Positions 53,147 through 62,444 of a stretch of 64,000 nucleotides of DNA are shown here, in pieces (within the stretch, counting starts at the first letter, position 1; each line of letters begins with the position of its first letter). The translations under genes were made by a program, and so were the position numbers. The stretch is from the NCBI GenBank assembly GCA_031272705.1, contig JAISTG010000036.1, positions 1 to 64,000 on the forward strand, given 5' to 3'. The stretch is from Bacteroidales bacterium. GTDB lineage: Bacteria; Bacteroidota; Bacteroidia; Bacteroidales; P3. The notes under the pieces are model-generated. The model ran no database searches. It was not told the DNA's origin and was given only the letters and a program-made list of their open reading frames with translations.

Positions 53147-53419
53147 TTAAAGTCGTGCAATGACAAGGAAAAATCCTAAAACCCAGAGAACAAAAATTAC
53201 ATACGTCCATCTGTAATAGGATTTTTTGCTTTTCTTGTGTCCTTCGCCCAACATAATTATCAGGATGCCGACTACACCACCCAGTAATTCAATTAAATGT
53301 AATACCTTTTCAGGTATTCGGTGATGGCTTTTTTTCTTTGCGAGATGTTTATCATATAAGAAGACAATTGCTCCCATAATATTCATCAGCACAATGTAAT
53401 ATACAAAGATTTTAATCAT
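53147..53419 (-). CDS. DUF1294 small membrane protein
   Basis: A 90-residue protein with three hydrophobic segments. YDKHLAKKKSHHRIPEKVLH and LIELLGGVVGILIIMLGEGH match the DUF1294 pattern (DK-x2-A, R-I-P-E, L-x3-GG). The His- and Lys-rich GEGHKKSKKSYYRW follows. Function unknown. It abuts the GNAT gene convergently with no spacer. A -7 box TACCTTTG lies on the minus strand at 53454-53461. Confidence 0.85.
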   Translation of the reverse strand: MIKIFVYYIVLMNIMGAIVFLYDKHLAKKKSHHRIPEKVLHLIELLGGVVGILIIMLGEGHKKSKKSYYRWTYVIFVLWVLGFFLVIARL

Positions 53420-53582
53420 AATCTAACCTTTCAAATACTTAAATTTGAGGCTGCAAAGGTATAAAAAAAATATCAAATACAAACTTCTAATTTATGAAAT
53501 CTTAAAAAAAAGTTACAAAAACCTTCTTTTACAAGCCTTTGTTCTCCTTTCCGTATTGCATTATTTTTGTTTGCTGTTCTGT

Positions 53583-53738
53583 AATTTGATTATAAAAAAC
53601 CGAAATCAAATTACAGCGTGCTATAATCAAATTATAGAACGCTAGAATTTGATTATAGAATTCTGTAATCAAATTCTAGCGTTCTATAATTTGATTCTAA
53701 TTTTTTGTAATCAAGTTTCAGAATCCTGTAATTTGATT
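53583..53738. repeat. 21-bp box array G (8 boxes)
   Basis: Boxes at 53583, 53604, 53625, 53646, 53667, 53688, 53709 (AATCAAGTT) and 53730, orientation F-R-R-F-R-F-R-F, spacers exactly 12 bases (for example acagcgtgctat, atagaacgctag, ctagcgttctat). No gene in 53447-53775. Confidence 0.97.
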
Positions 53739-53775
53739 CTAATACCCCAAAACTATATTTTTGAAAATTGTTACT

Positions 53776-54579
53776 TTACCGCAACAGGATTACACTACCT
53801 TTCTGTACCGATGAAACGCCGTCAAGTGTCTCAAAAGTAATGATATAGATATATGTTCCTTCGCTGCACAGCCTGCCATTCACTTCTCCGTTCCAGCCTT
53901 TCTCTATTGCGTTGGAACGAAATAGCGGTTGCCCATTACCATTAAATATCTGCATTTGATATGATTTCAATTCACGGTATGCAGGTTTGAATATGGTGTT
54001 GGAATTAGCCGAAGGAGTGAATGCAGACGGAATTATGAGTTGAGGAACAAGCTTTTGAGTGGTATTTATTCTCTCTTCTTCAATATCATTATCGGGATTT
54101 GTATCCTCAACATCGGGTATAGTTACATCGGTTTCAATTTTTGATTGTACCGGATTTGTTTTGACGTTGTTAAAGAAATTATTGATGTTGATATTGTCTT
54201 TTAATATATCATCGGTTTTTATTCTAAATTCCGTGTTTTCGGGTGTTGGCATAACCGATGGAGGATTTGGAGTTACAACTGCTAATGCCTGTTCATTAGA
54301 AACTGTGGTTGTTGGAGTTACAACGCTATTTTGAGTCTCCGTAACCTTTGTCGTAACTTTTGTAATGTTTTTTGTCGTTTTTTTTTCTTCGGGCTGCAAG
54401 AGCCAAAAAGCAACCGCCGCCGCCACAATCACAACTGCAAAAGCCGTAACGCTTTTATAAGGAAAGTGTTTGACCGATAGATGCTTACTGATATTGCTCC
54501 AAAGTTTCGCATCAGGCTTTTGCTCATATTCATTCAGCATTTGCCTTAAATAATCCAAGTTTTTATCCGTATCTTTCAT
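53776..54579 (-). CDS. Anti-sigma-like membrane protein with gliding-motility C-terminal domain
   Basis: A 267-residue protein encoded directly after an ECF sigma factor. Residues 1-50 are cytoplasmic (DYLRQMLNEYEQKPDAKLWS), about 51-72 form one membrane helix (AVVIVAAAVAFWLL), then a Thr/Pro/Asn-rich periplasmic region. Residues about 180-267 match the gliding motility-associated C-terminal type: IPSAFTPSANSNTIFKPAYR, MQIFNGNGQPLFRS, GWNGEVNGRLCSEGTYIYII, KGSVILLR. I infer it holds the sigma factor and senses something in the periplasm. The ATG overlaps the sigma gene's stop (ATGA). Confidence 0.8.
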   Translation of the reverse strand: MKDTDKNLDYLRQMLNEYEQKPDAKLWSNISKHLSVKHFPYKSVTAFAVVIVAAAVAFWLLQPEEKKTTKNITKVTTKVTETQNSVVTPTTTVSNEQALAVVTPNPPSVMPTPENTEFRIKTDDILKDNININNFFNNVKTNPVQSKIETDVTIPDVEDTNPDNDIEEERINTTQKLVPQLIIPSAFTPSANSNTIFKPAYRELKSYQMQIFNGNGQPLFRSNAIEKGWNGEVNGRLCSEGTYIYIITFETLDGVSSVQKGSVILLR

Positions 54580-55112
54580 AAGTTGAAATTTTCTTTATCC
54601 AATAATATCTTTTTTAACATTGATTTTGCTCTGTGATTCAGCACTCTTGCGGTTGTATTCGGTATATTCATTTGAGCAGAAGCCTCATCGTAAGAATAGC
54701 CTTCAACTTCTACAAGATTGAAAACAAATCGCTGATTATCAGGTAAAGCATTGATGGCACTGATTAGTTCTTCCGGCGTGAAGCGACTACGAAAGAAATC
54801 GGTATTAGATACATCTGTTTCAACCTCATCTATCTTCACATAAACCTTTGCAGATCTGTAATAATTCAAAGCACAGGTTACGAAAATCTTTCTCAACCAT
54901 CCCTCAAACGAACCAATGAAACTGAATTGCCTAACGATATTAAAAGTCTTTATAAAGGCTTCCTGAAATATGTCTTCGGCATCCTGTTTGTTGCGAGCGT
55001 ACCTTAAACACACGGCAAACATCTTTGCAGAATATCTGTCGTACAATGCCTTCTGGCTCAATGGCTTTTGCTTTTTGCAACCTTCTATTATGTCGTTTTC
55101 TTCACTTGTCAT
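54576..55112 (-). CDS. ECF-type RNA polymerase sigma factor
   Basis: A 178-residue sigma-70 family protein with region 2 (LYDRYSAKMFAVCLRYARNK, QDAEDIFQEAFIKTFN, GSFEGWLRKIFVTCALNYYR) and region 4 (ALPDNQRFVFNLVEVEGYSY, DEASAQMNIPNTTARVLNHR). It is paired by a 4-base overlap with the membrane protein that probably regulates it. Confidence 0.95.
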   Translation of the reverse strand: MTSEENDIIEGCKKQKPLSQKALYDRYSAKMFAVCLRYARNKQDAEDIFQEAFIKTFNIVRQFSFIGSFEGWLRKIFVTCALNYYRSAKVYVKIDEVETDVSNTDFFRSRFTPEELISAINALPDNQRFVFNLVEVEGYSYDEASAQMNIPNTTARVLNHRAKSMLKKILLDKENFNL

Positions 55113-55200
55113 AATCTGTTATAAAGACACATTAAACGAGTTATTTGTTTCAAAGAAATTACTTAAACTTGTTTGGGAAAATTTTTTTTATCCTTTTTAT

Positions 55201-57864
55201 TTATTCATTGCCCGTTTCCTGTTCCGCTTTGTAGCAAAGAATGGCGTAAGGACAATACTCACAATTTTTTTTGTTTTGATTACGTTCATAAAATGTTCCT
55301 TCACTGACAGCAAACAAGTTTTCAATAGATTCTTTCAGTATTTGACTGAACGTTTCGTGCATTTCGGCATCGTAAATATCAAATAAAGAACTTCCTCCAT
55401 TTGCTTTCAGTTTATGGATATAAAGCAGTTGAGGAGTGATTGATGAGAAAGAAATGTTGTGTTTTTGCTTAAAATCATCATTATCCCACAAAAGCCAGCA
55501 ATAAAACAGAATTTGAAAGACATAATCGGCTCTTTTGCCTTCCATATTGCGGAAAAGCAATGGTAAAGTCTTTAATTTCTGTGGTTCTCCGCCGGTTTTG
55601 TAATCCGTAATCGTGAGATTGCCGTTGCAAAAATCTATTCTGTCAATTATTCCTCCGAGTTTGATTTTCTGTTCCTTACCATTATTGATTTTTAACGTCT
55701 TTATAACAGGCTCTTCCGTCAAAAACGGCACCGTTTTCTGCTTTTGGTTGTATGCTATAAGTATTTCAAGATATTTAACCGTTATATCCTTGTGCATCTG
55801 TTTGATAAGCCTGCGTTCTTCCTCCTTTTCCATTTTATTCAAGGCAAGATTTACAATCTCCACAAGCGGTTTGTTGTTAATTATTCCCGTATTGTCGTAC
55901 AGCATTCCCGCACTGTGATGAAACAGATTACCAAAAGCAAGTGCCGACATATCACTTTGTTCATAGTCAAGGCTGTCCAATCGTAACAGATACTGAAAAT
56001 ACATTTTTAATTCGCAGTCAAGCATTGTGTTTATGAAGTGAGCCGACAAGTATTCCTTATTCAGTATCAGTGCAATATGTTCCTGCTTCTTTGGATATTC
56101 ATTTGGCTTAAAGACATCAAAATTTGCTTGTGATGTAACGTTAATATGTTCAAAAGATTTGCCCATTTCCAACTCTGCCTGCATTAAAAACCGACTCTTT
56201 TCCTTTACTTTTGTACTTTCTCCCTGTGTATTATAAACAAAAGTCAGTGTTTCCGCACAATGAAACAGGCGATAAAAATAATAGGCAAAGACAGAAATTC
56301 GCTTTTCAACCGACATTAATCCATAAAATTTGCGAAGAGAATGCGGAATAAAAGTAGAATAAGTGCTGACATTTGGAATATAATCATCATTTGTTGAAAG
56401 CATTAATACATGACGAAAATCCAAATTACGACTTTCAAGCATTCCCATAATCTGTAATCCCTTTGTATCATTGGATTGAAAAGGTAGAGACAGAGATCGT
56501 AAATCTGCCATAAGTGTTTTTTGAATAAACGTCTTGGACACAGCATTATCCGCAGTGTTTTTCAAAGCAGTAATCAAATCTTTTATTTTTACATCTATCT
56601 GATATGCAGATTCAATCAACACATTGTCGGTTTCGTTTTGTGATAATTTTCCATACATTTCACCAATCTGCATAGAAAGTTTTTCCAACGCAGCCACAGG
56701 AGTTAAATGGTCTGTTTCAGTGGTCATAAACTTTTCTACGAAATTATAAAGTGGCGTTTGAGCAAACGGATACCCCATAGTGATATTGACATCTGTTGCT
56801 TCGTTTCCAATCTTATCAGGTAAGGCTTTGACAACCACAGGCAATAAACTTTCATTTGCGAGAATTATTACCATATCTTCCTGTTTTAGAGTATCACCAT
56901 ATATTTCCGTTAAGTCGTTTACCCATTTTAATACGCAGGCAGCCTGTAAAGTTTCCCCATTAGATGCTACTATTCTAAGTTTCTGGTCATTTGTTTTTAT
57001 ATGATTAAAGTTTTCGTTTTCAAAAACTTTGTTTGGAAAATTTATTAAGTTATTACGTAAAAATGTACCTGCTTCCTGCTTGTGGTTATCGGTATAATAA
57101 ACATCATAATCCCAATAAAAATCAGCGGCATTATTATCTCGCAGATATTCAAATATCTTTTCCTCGCTTTTACTCAAAACATTAAAACCTGCAATCACAA
57201 ATTTGTAATCAGTAATTGATATTTCATTGTTTAATAACCGTTCATAAATTTCTCTATACATCATTCCCGAATAAGCCAAACCCTGTTTTTGCAAACGTAA
57301 ACGAAAATCTAAATAAATATCTGCAAGACAATCCCATATATCAGTAAAATTTTCTCTCAAAGATATTTCTTTCTGAGCTTTGAAAGAGTCAAAGAATTGT
57401 GTTAATAAATCTTTCTGTTCGGGTGTAAGAGGATTAAAACGACTTTCTATATCTTTGTATTGGTTTAGATTAGTAAAAAGCAATGAGGCATCAGCCAAAT
57501 GTTTGTCTATATCGTCAAAATCAGCAAGTACTATCTTGCCCCAAAAATAAAATTGCTCAAAAGATTCTTGTTCCATGCCGTTATTGCGAGCATAAAATAC
57601 ATTGCAATAAGACAAATAAAGGTTATAAATCAGCGAAATTTCATCTGCAAGTGTGTAACACGACCTTTTCTTAACCCAGTCGTCAATAGTAATGGAATGC
57701 GGAGCAAAGACAGGAGTATTGCTGTACTTTATAATTTCTTCATTGAGATATTGTATTGCACGGTGAGAAGGTAAGAGGACAATGGTATTTTGTAACAATT
57801 CCTTCTTTTCCACCAGAGCGGAAGCAAGACGCAAAAGAAAACCTGTCCTGTTTGATGTATTCAT
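55201..57864 (-). CDS. AddB-like PD-(D/E)XK nuclease/inactivated helicase
   Basis: An 887-residue protein. The N-terminal region (LLQNTIVLLPSHRAIQYLNE) and middle (EDMVIILANESLLPVVVKAL, LQIMGMLESRNLDFRHVLML) resemble the helicase-like domains of AddB. The C-terminal nuclease has GGIIDRIDFCNGNLTITDYK (D and D-x-K of PD-(D/E)XK) and a final Cys set (CEYCPYAILC) for a Fe-S cluster. AddAB repairs double-strand breaks; the UvrD-like AddA partner is not adjacent, which is unusual. Last gene of an operon with dapF, 4 bases apart. Confidence 0.85.
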   Translation of the reverse strand: MNTSNRTGFLLRLASALVEKKELLQNTIVLLPSHRAIQYLNEEIIKYSNTPVFAPHSITIDDWVKKRSCYTLADEISLIYNLYLSYCNVFYARNNGMEQESFEQFYFWGKIVLADFDDIDKHLADASLLFTNLNQYKDIESRFNPLTPEQKDLLTQFFDSFKAQKEISLRENFTDIWDCLADIYLDFRLRLQKQGLAYSGMMYREIYERLLNNEISITDYKFVIAGFNVLSKSEEKIFEYLRDNNAADFYWDYDVYYTDNHKQEAGTFLRNNLINFPNKVFENENFNHIKTNDQKLRIVASNGETLQAACVLKWVNDLTEIYGDTLKQEDMVIILANESLLPVVVKALPDKIGNEATDVNITMGYPFAQTPLYNFVEKFMTTETDHLTPVAALEKLSMQIGEMYGKLSQNETDNVLIESAYQIDVKIKDLITALKNTADNAVSKTFIQKTLMADLRSLSLPFQSNDTKGLQIMGMLESRNLDFRHVLMLSTNDDYIPNVSTYSTFIPHSLRKFYGLMSVEKRISVFAYYFYRLFHCAETLTFVYNTQGESTKVKEKSRFLMQAELEMGKSFEHINVTSQANFDVFKPNEYPKKQEHIALILNKEYLSAHFINTMLDCELKMYFQYLLRLDSLDYEQSDMSALAFGNLFHHSAGMLYDNTGIINNKPLVEIVNLALNKMEKEEERRLIKQMHKDITVKYLEILIAYNQKQKTVPFLTEEPVIKTLKINNGKEQKIKLGGIIDRIDFCNGNLTITDYKTGGEPQKLKTLPLLFRNMEGKRADYVFQILFYCWLLWDNDDFKQKHNISFSSITPQLLYIHKLKANGGSSLFDIYDAEMHETFSQILKESIENLFAVSEGTFYERNQNKKNCEYCPYAILCYKAEQETGNE

Positions 57865-57868
57865 TTTT

Positions 57869-58636
57869 TTATGTTATTTTGCCTTCAAAAACCCTTACTG
57901 CTTCACCTTCAAGAAAGGTATTACTGATTGTAGAGCCTTCTCCACAAATACGAACCTGCAAAATACCTCCTTTAGTACTTACTTTTACAACTTCATTTCC
58001 CGACATATTGTTTCCAATAAAATGTATTACGGCAGCCGCTGTTACAGCCGTACCACAGGAAAGAGTTTCTGCTTCCACCCCACGCTCATACGTCCTGATT
58101 TTCAAATGATTTGCCGTTACCTGAACAAAACTTGCATTTGTCCCTCCATACATTACAAAACGTTTATCAAAACGTATGATTTTGCCTTCCTTATTAACAT
58201 CAATCAAATCAACATTATCAACGAACTTTACAAAATGTTGTGTTCCCGTATCAATAAACCATCCGTCCTTAAATTGTTTCAAATTAGACGGATTACTCAT
58301 TGATAAAATTACATTGTTATCTTCTATTGTGGCTTTATGTTCTCCGTCAGGTGCAATAAAGAAACAATTATCAAAAATCAAACCCAAATCTCGTGCAAAA
58401 GCAACAGCACAGCGTCCTCCGTTGCCACAAAACATTCCCGTTGAACCATCCGGATTGTAAAACTTCATTTCAAAATCATAAACTTTGGGGTCAGTCTTTT
58501 GAAGTATGACTATACCATCCGCTCCTATTCCAAAATGTCTATCACACAAGTATTTAATTTGTTCTTCGGTTAAATGGGAACAATTATCCAACATAACAAA
58601 ATCGTTACCGCTTGCCTGATATTTTGCAAATTTCAT
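57869..58636 (-). CDS. dapF: Diaminopimelate epimerase
   Basis: A 255-residue enzyme converting LL- to meso-diaminopimelate for lysine and peptidoglycan. FAKYQASGNDFVMLDN is the N-terminal signature; catalytic cysteines lie in MFCGNGGRCAV and LSCGTAVTAAAV. Full length. Its start shares a base with the stop of the upstream membrane protein gene (TAATG). Confidence 0.95.
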   Translation of the reverse strand: MKFAKYQASGNDFVMLDNCSHLTEEQIKYLCDRHFGIGADGIVILQKTDPKVYDFEMKFYNPDGSTGMFCGNGGRCAVAFARDLGLIFDNCFFIAPDGEHKATIEDNNVILSMSNPSNLKQFKDGWFIDTGTQHFVKFVDNVDLIDVNKEGKIIRFDKRFVMYGGTNASFVQVTANHLKIRTYERGVEAETLSCGTAVTAAAVIHFIGNNMSGNEVVKVSTKGGILQVRICGEGSTISNTFLEGEAVRVFEGKIT

Positions 58637-59334
58637 TATTTGTGTTTAAGGTTTGCGATTGAAAGAATAAGTCCAAGCACTACTCCGAGCAATGCTGCAA
58701 ATAATACTCTATATTCTGACGGAAGTAAAAAAGTAATGGTATGAGCAGGATACCAGAAGAAAGGTATAGTTTTCTTGAAAACAAAATTCCATTGAACATT
58801 CCAGTTAAGATTTTGAATGATTCTGCCGAATGCAATAGGAGAGAAAAAAACTTTTAATGTTCCTTTGTTTTCCAAAATATGAGTATCGGTTATCTTATGA
58901 ACAGTCATTAAAACCGGAGCAAAAAAAGTATTCATAAAAAACGATACACAAAAAGCATACAACAGTTGAATACCAAAACACTGAGATGTAATATCGGTTG
59001 CAGACAGGGAAAGACCACAATAATGAAGAAAAGAAATTGTACCGCTTGCAAAAATAGACATTGCTATAGAAATTCCAACGCCCAGAACCCCCCAAACAAT
59101 AAATCGGGGGAACAATCCAAATCCTTTTTCATTATAGACACCTTTGCTGATTCTCAATCCGATACTTTCTCCTGTCGTAGCCAGAATACCAAATTTCAAA
59201 AAGGCAAGAACAAAATACCTTCCGTCTTTTGCCTTACTCCATTCCATAAACCAGTCTCTTAAAGGAATAATACAAAAGAATATTGCAACAATCAATATAC
59301 ATGAAGCAATGAAGAATAAATCCTGTTTCTTCAT
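58636..59334 (-). CDS. Mpv17/PMP22-like integral membrane protein
   Basis: A 232-residue protein with about four to five membrane helices. The C-terminal stretch WNVQWNFVFKKTIPFFWYPA followed by HTITFLLPSEYRVLFAALLG resembles the W-x2-WP-x2-N-F and vPxxxR pattern of the Mpv17/PMP22 family. Function in bacteria unknown. In an operon with dapF and the AddB-like gene; the spacing is zero to the preceding small membrane gene. Confidence 0.65.
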   Translation of the reverse strand: MKKQDLFFIASCILIVAIFFCIIPLRDWFMEWSKAKDGRYFVLAFLKFGILATTGESIGLRISKGVYNEKGFGLFPRFIVWGVLGVGISIAMSIFASGTISFLHYCGLSLSATDITSQCFGIQLLYAFCVSFFMNTFFAPVLMTVHKITDTHILENKGTLKVFFSPIAFGRIIQNLNWNVQWNFVFKKTIPFFWYPAHTITFLLPSEYRVLFAALLGVVLGLILSIANLKHK

Positions 59335-59616
59335 TTATTCCTCTGATATTTCTGGTTTATCAGGCTTTATTTCCTCTTTTTTGATTTCGTTAATCTGTTT
59401 GGAAAAATTGGAAATTTCTTTGCGAGCCTGCTTTAATAATCCTATTAGATGAACAACTGCATACATGATGTATATAAGAGCCGCCGAGACTACACCGAAG
59501 CATAGCCAGAACTTCCAATCCGGCAAGTCCATTCCGGACTGAATCAGTTGCATTACTAAAATTAAAAGGACAGCAATAAAAACAGCCATTAAACTTTTGA
59601 AATGAGAACTTTTCAT
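59335..59616 (-). CDS. Small two-helix membrane protein
   Basis: A 93-residue protein with two membrane helices (LMAVFIAVLLILVMQLI and FWLCFGVVSAALIYIMYAVV) and a charged, coiled-coil-like C-terminal tail (KQARKEISNFSKQINEIKKE). I do not recognise a family. First gene of the four-gene operon to the AddB-like gene; 31 bases after tdh, from which it may be read. Confidence 0.7.
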   Translation of the reverse strand: MKSSHFKSLMAVFIAVLLILVMQLIQSGMDLPDWKFWLCFGVVSAALIYIMYAVVHLIGLLKQARKEISNFSKQINEIKKEEIKPDKPEISEE

Positions 59617-59647
59617 ATTTTATTTATTTTTATGGATGTTAAACTAT

Positions 59648-60601
59648 TTACAACAACTTTTCGGAAAGTTTTTCCAGCATATCTACCGTCATTTTCGGTA
59701 AATCATATTTGGGTGCAAAGCCCCACTCTTTTCTTGCACAGGAATCATCCATCCAGTTTGGCCATAAATCTGCTATTGCCTGCTTTAACGGATCACTTTC
59801 ATAAGTCATAATAAAGTCTGGCTTATGTTTGCGAATTTCAGCGTATATTTCCTCAGGAGTGAAGTGCATTGCAGTAACATTAAATGAATTTCTATGAATC
59901 AATTTATCAGCATCAGCCTCCATTATATTTATTGCCGCATCTATCGCATCAGGCATATACATCATATCCAACTGTGTTTCCTTCGACAGCGGGCATACAA
60001 ATTTTTTTCCCATAACTGCCGCATAATAAATATCAACTGCATAATCCGTTGTACCACCTCCCGGAGGCATTACATAAGAAATCAAACCGGGAAAACGTAC
60101 TGACCGTGTATCTACCCCATATCGCGAAAAATAATAATCACTTAATAATTCGCCTGTCACTTTTGTAACTCCGTAAATTGTACGTGGTCTTTGGATTGTA
60201 TCCTGTGGAGTGCCGTTTAACGGGGTACCAGGACCAAAAGCCCCTATTGACGAAGGCGTGAACAATGCTGCTTTATATTCCCTCGCAACTTCCAAACAGT
60301 TTAGCAATGCTCCCATTCCTACGTTCCAACCAAGCATTGGATTTTTCTCTGCTGTAGCGGAAAGAATCGCAACCAAATTATATATTCCATCAATTTTATA
60401 ATCGGCTACAATCTGTGCTATTTGTTTTGCATCTGTTGCATCGCAGGCATGGCATGGTCCCCCGTCTTTTATCTGTTGTGTTAATCGGTTGGGGTTCAAA
60501 TCCGTTGCCACGACATTTGCTGCCCCATAAATTTCCCTTAATTTTAGTGTCAGTTCCGACCCTATTTGTCCGCCCGAACCAAGTACCAATATATTTTTCA
60601 T
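59648..60601 (-). CDS. L-threonine 3-dehydrogenase (SDR type)
   Basis: A 317-residue extended short-chain dehydrogenase, oxidising threonine to 2-amino-3-ketobutyrate. NAD site: ILVLGSGGQIGSELTLKLRE (GxxGxxG-like). Catalytic YxxxK is Tyr-Gly-Val-Thr-Lys in RPRTIYGVTKVTGELLSDYY. GAFGPGTPLNGTPQDTIQRP and GLISYVMPPGGGTTDYAVDI are characteristic of this SDR-type TDH class rather than other epimerases. I start at ATG 60601; the -7 box TACTTTTG (minus strand, 60647-60640) excludes the longer frame to 60661. Confidence 0.9.
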   Translation of the reverse strand: MKNILVLGSGGQIGSELTLKLREIYGAANVVATDLNPNRLTQQIKDGGPCHACDATDAKQIAQIVADYKIDGIYNLVAILSATAEKNPMLGWNVGMGALLNCLEVAREYKAALFTPSSIGAFGPGTPLNGTPQDTIQRPRTIYGVTKVTGELLSDYYFSRYGVDTRSVRFPGLISYVMPPGGGTTDYAVDIYYAAVMGKKFVCPLSKETQLDMMYMPDAIDAAINIMEADADKLIHRNSFNVTAMHFTPEEIYAEIRKHKPDFIMTYESDPLKQAIADLWPNWMDDSCARKEWGFAPKYDLPKMTVDMLEKLSEKLL

Positions 60602-60778
60602 ATCCTTATAATTATTAAAAACCTGTTTTTTTGAGAATGCAAAAGTAATAAAAATCTGCAAAACGACTTCCGAAGATATATTTTTTTGCGAAATTTCTTG
60701 CGAGAAGTTGTGTTTATAAGGGCAGATTAAGTGTTTTTTACAAATGGTTTGACAATTAACCCAACATTGAAATAAAAA

Positions 60779-60805
60779 AAGTAAGGGCTTTTTAAGCCCT
60801 TACTT
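60779..60805 (-). terminator. Terminator of the 60839 gene
   Basis: AAGTAAGGGCTT pairs perfectly with AAGCCCTTACTT over a 3-base loop; on the minus strand it is followed by a run of T. The rest of 60662-60838 shows nothing else. Confidence 0.85.
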
Positions 60806-60838
60806 ATATAAAAATAACACTAAAAAAACTTATTTCGT

Positions 60839-62089
60839 TTATCGCTGAACAGATTTTGACGTTGTAGTGCCGGAAGATTTGCTTGGAGTGGTTGTCGTTC
60901 TTGATTTTGTTGCAGTGGTTGTTGCTTTTGTAGAGGAGTTTTTTTCTTTTGTTGCAGCAGGTTTTTTAGTTGTCGTAGTGGTTGTTGATTGCTTTGTTGG
61001 GGTTATTTGCTTTTGTGTAGTTACAGGTTGCTTTGTGGTTGTTGTTTGTTTCGCAGACTGCTGTAAATTTTCCTCTTTATTTGAAGAATTGGTCTTTTGA
61101 ACAGGCTCTTTGGTAAGAACGGGTTGCGTAGCCTTTAATTCAGGTATTTCCTTTTTCGTTTCTGTATCCTTACTTGGCACAACAACAGTCTGTTGTGGGC
61201 GTTCGGAAACCACTTGCACGGGTTTAGCAAGTTCAAACTTCGGTGCATCTTTCTTATCCGCAGGTTTGAAGTCTTTAGCGGCAGTTCTATTGGTTTCAAT
61301 AGCCTTTGTGTCATTTGCTATCTTACTGTCATCAAAGGTTTTAGTTGGATTATCTTTCTTAAAATCGGTTTCCATAGCCGTTTCACTTGGTAATTGTTTC
61401 ACAAGTTGAAGTTCATTTGCATCAAAATACTGATTGGTACTTATCTCTTTGAAACTTGTTGAATTAGAACCTATACGCTCCCTGCCGTTACTTGCAGATG
61501 TTGAGCCACCTCTTGAATTCATATCCTCTCCTCTGCCGATAGACGTTGTTGTTCTTTGCGAACTGTTATAATCATTTGCGGTTTGATGATGGTTATGTCC
61601 GTTAGGATTGTAATGAGAGTCGTAATGGTCATGGCGATTGCAATAAGCACGATAATAGGAATCGTAATAGCCGTCTCTGTAACCTGCTGCGTATGCACTG
61701 TTATAGCGAGAGTTGTAACCATAAGCATAACTCCAGCCGAAGTAAGTGTAAAAGAAATACTCCCAATAGTCATCGCAACTGTTAATAACATCTACCGCAT
61801 ACTGACGAGCAAGTAATGAATAATTGATAGCACGACTATACTTTCTACGACTGTACATATGTTGTGCGTAATCATTATAATACACTGCCTTTGAGAGCGA
61901 TGAACCCTGCCAATAGTTGTAATAACTAACCATATCGTAGGCTTCATCAATGACATAAGCCGTTTTGTTAATTACATTTTTTGCCTGTGTCCTTTTGCTT
62001 GCACAAGCCTGTGTCGCAGAACCGAATAAGGTTACGACGATAATAGCAACTGAGACTATTCTTACTAAATTTTGAGTTAAGGATTTCAT
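60839..62089 (-). CDS. Secreted Tyr-rich protein with Thr/Lys-rich tail
   Basis: A 416-residue protein I do not recognise. A signal peptide (VRIVSVAIIVVTLFGSATQA) is followed by a region of about 130 residues rich in Tyr, Asn and Asp (YYNYWQGSSLSKAVYYNDYA, SYAYGYNSRYNSAYAAGYRD), then His/Asn-rich HYDSHYNPNGHNHHQ, and a low-complexity tail of Thr, Lys, Gln and Ser (TTTTTTKKPAATKEKNSSTK). Residues 33-110 have a helical, TPR-like look (KRTQAKNVINKTAYVIDEAY). The tail resembles wall-spanning linkers. Its terminator is clear. Confidence 0.75.
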   Translation of the reverse strand: MKSLTQNLVRIVSVAIIVVTLFGSATQACASKRTQAKNVINKTAYVIDEAYDMVSYYNYWQGSSLSKAVYYNDYAQHMYSRRKYSRAINYSLLARQYAVDVINSCDDYWEYFFYTYFGWSYAYGYNSRYNSAYAAGYRDGYYDSYYRAYCNRHDHYDSHYNPNGHNHHQTANDYNSSQRTTTSIGRGEDMNSRGGSTSASNGRERIGSNSTSFKEISTNQYFDANELQLVKQLPSETAMETDFKKDNPTKTFDDSKIANDTKAIETNRTAAKDFKPADKKDAPKFELAKPVQVVSERPQQTVVVPSKDTETKKEIPELKATQPVLTKEPVQKTNSSNKEENLQQSAKQTTTTKQPVTTQKQITPTKQSTTTTTTKKPAATKEKNSSTKATTTATKSRTTTTPSKSSGTTTSKSVQR

Positions 62090-62188
62090 TTTATTTTGCT
62101 TTTTTAGTTAATTAAATAAATTTTTTATTAGATAAGCAATTTACGTGCCAAAGAAAGAATTTTGCCATATTTTGTTTCATTTTTTTGA

Positions 62189-62260
62189 AATCAAATTATA
62201 GCATTCTATAATCAAATTACAGCGTGCTATAATCAAATTACGGAACGCTGTAATTTGATT
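62189..62260. repeat. 21-bp box array H (4 boxes)
   Basis: Boxes at 62189, 62210, 62231 and 62252 (R-R-R-F), spacers atagcattctat, acagcgtgctat, acggaacgctgt; a decayed AATGGTATT follows at 62273 in phase. It lies in the divergent gap 62090-62444, which has no gene. Confidence 0.95.
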
Positions 62261-62377
62261 TCAGAAAAGTGTAATGGTATTATGTGAAATTCAATCAGTT
62301 ATATAAAAGATTTTTTTTCTATTTTCATACCAAAGAAAAAAGGTAATGAAATGATATAATCGTTTTTACCAATCATT

Positions 62378-62411
62378 TTTGCCGGTTTAACATTTTTTTT
62401 TACTAACTTTG
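62378..62411 (+). promoter_or_regulatory. Promoter of the M6 protease gene
   Basis: TTTG at 62378-62381, 22-base spacer, TAACTTTG at 62404-62411. Confidence 0.6.
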
Positions 62412-62444
62412 CAAACCGTAAAATAAGTTTAAAATATATCAAAA

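Noticed and set aside
53445-53840. Two short plus-strand frames across array G
   Set aside because: They follow the box array, which is open in several frames because of its 21-bp period; no ribosome binding site.
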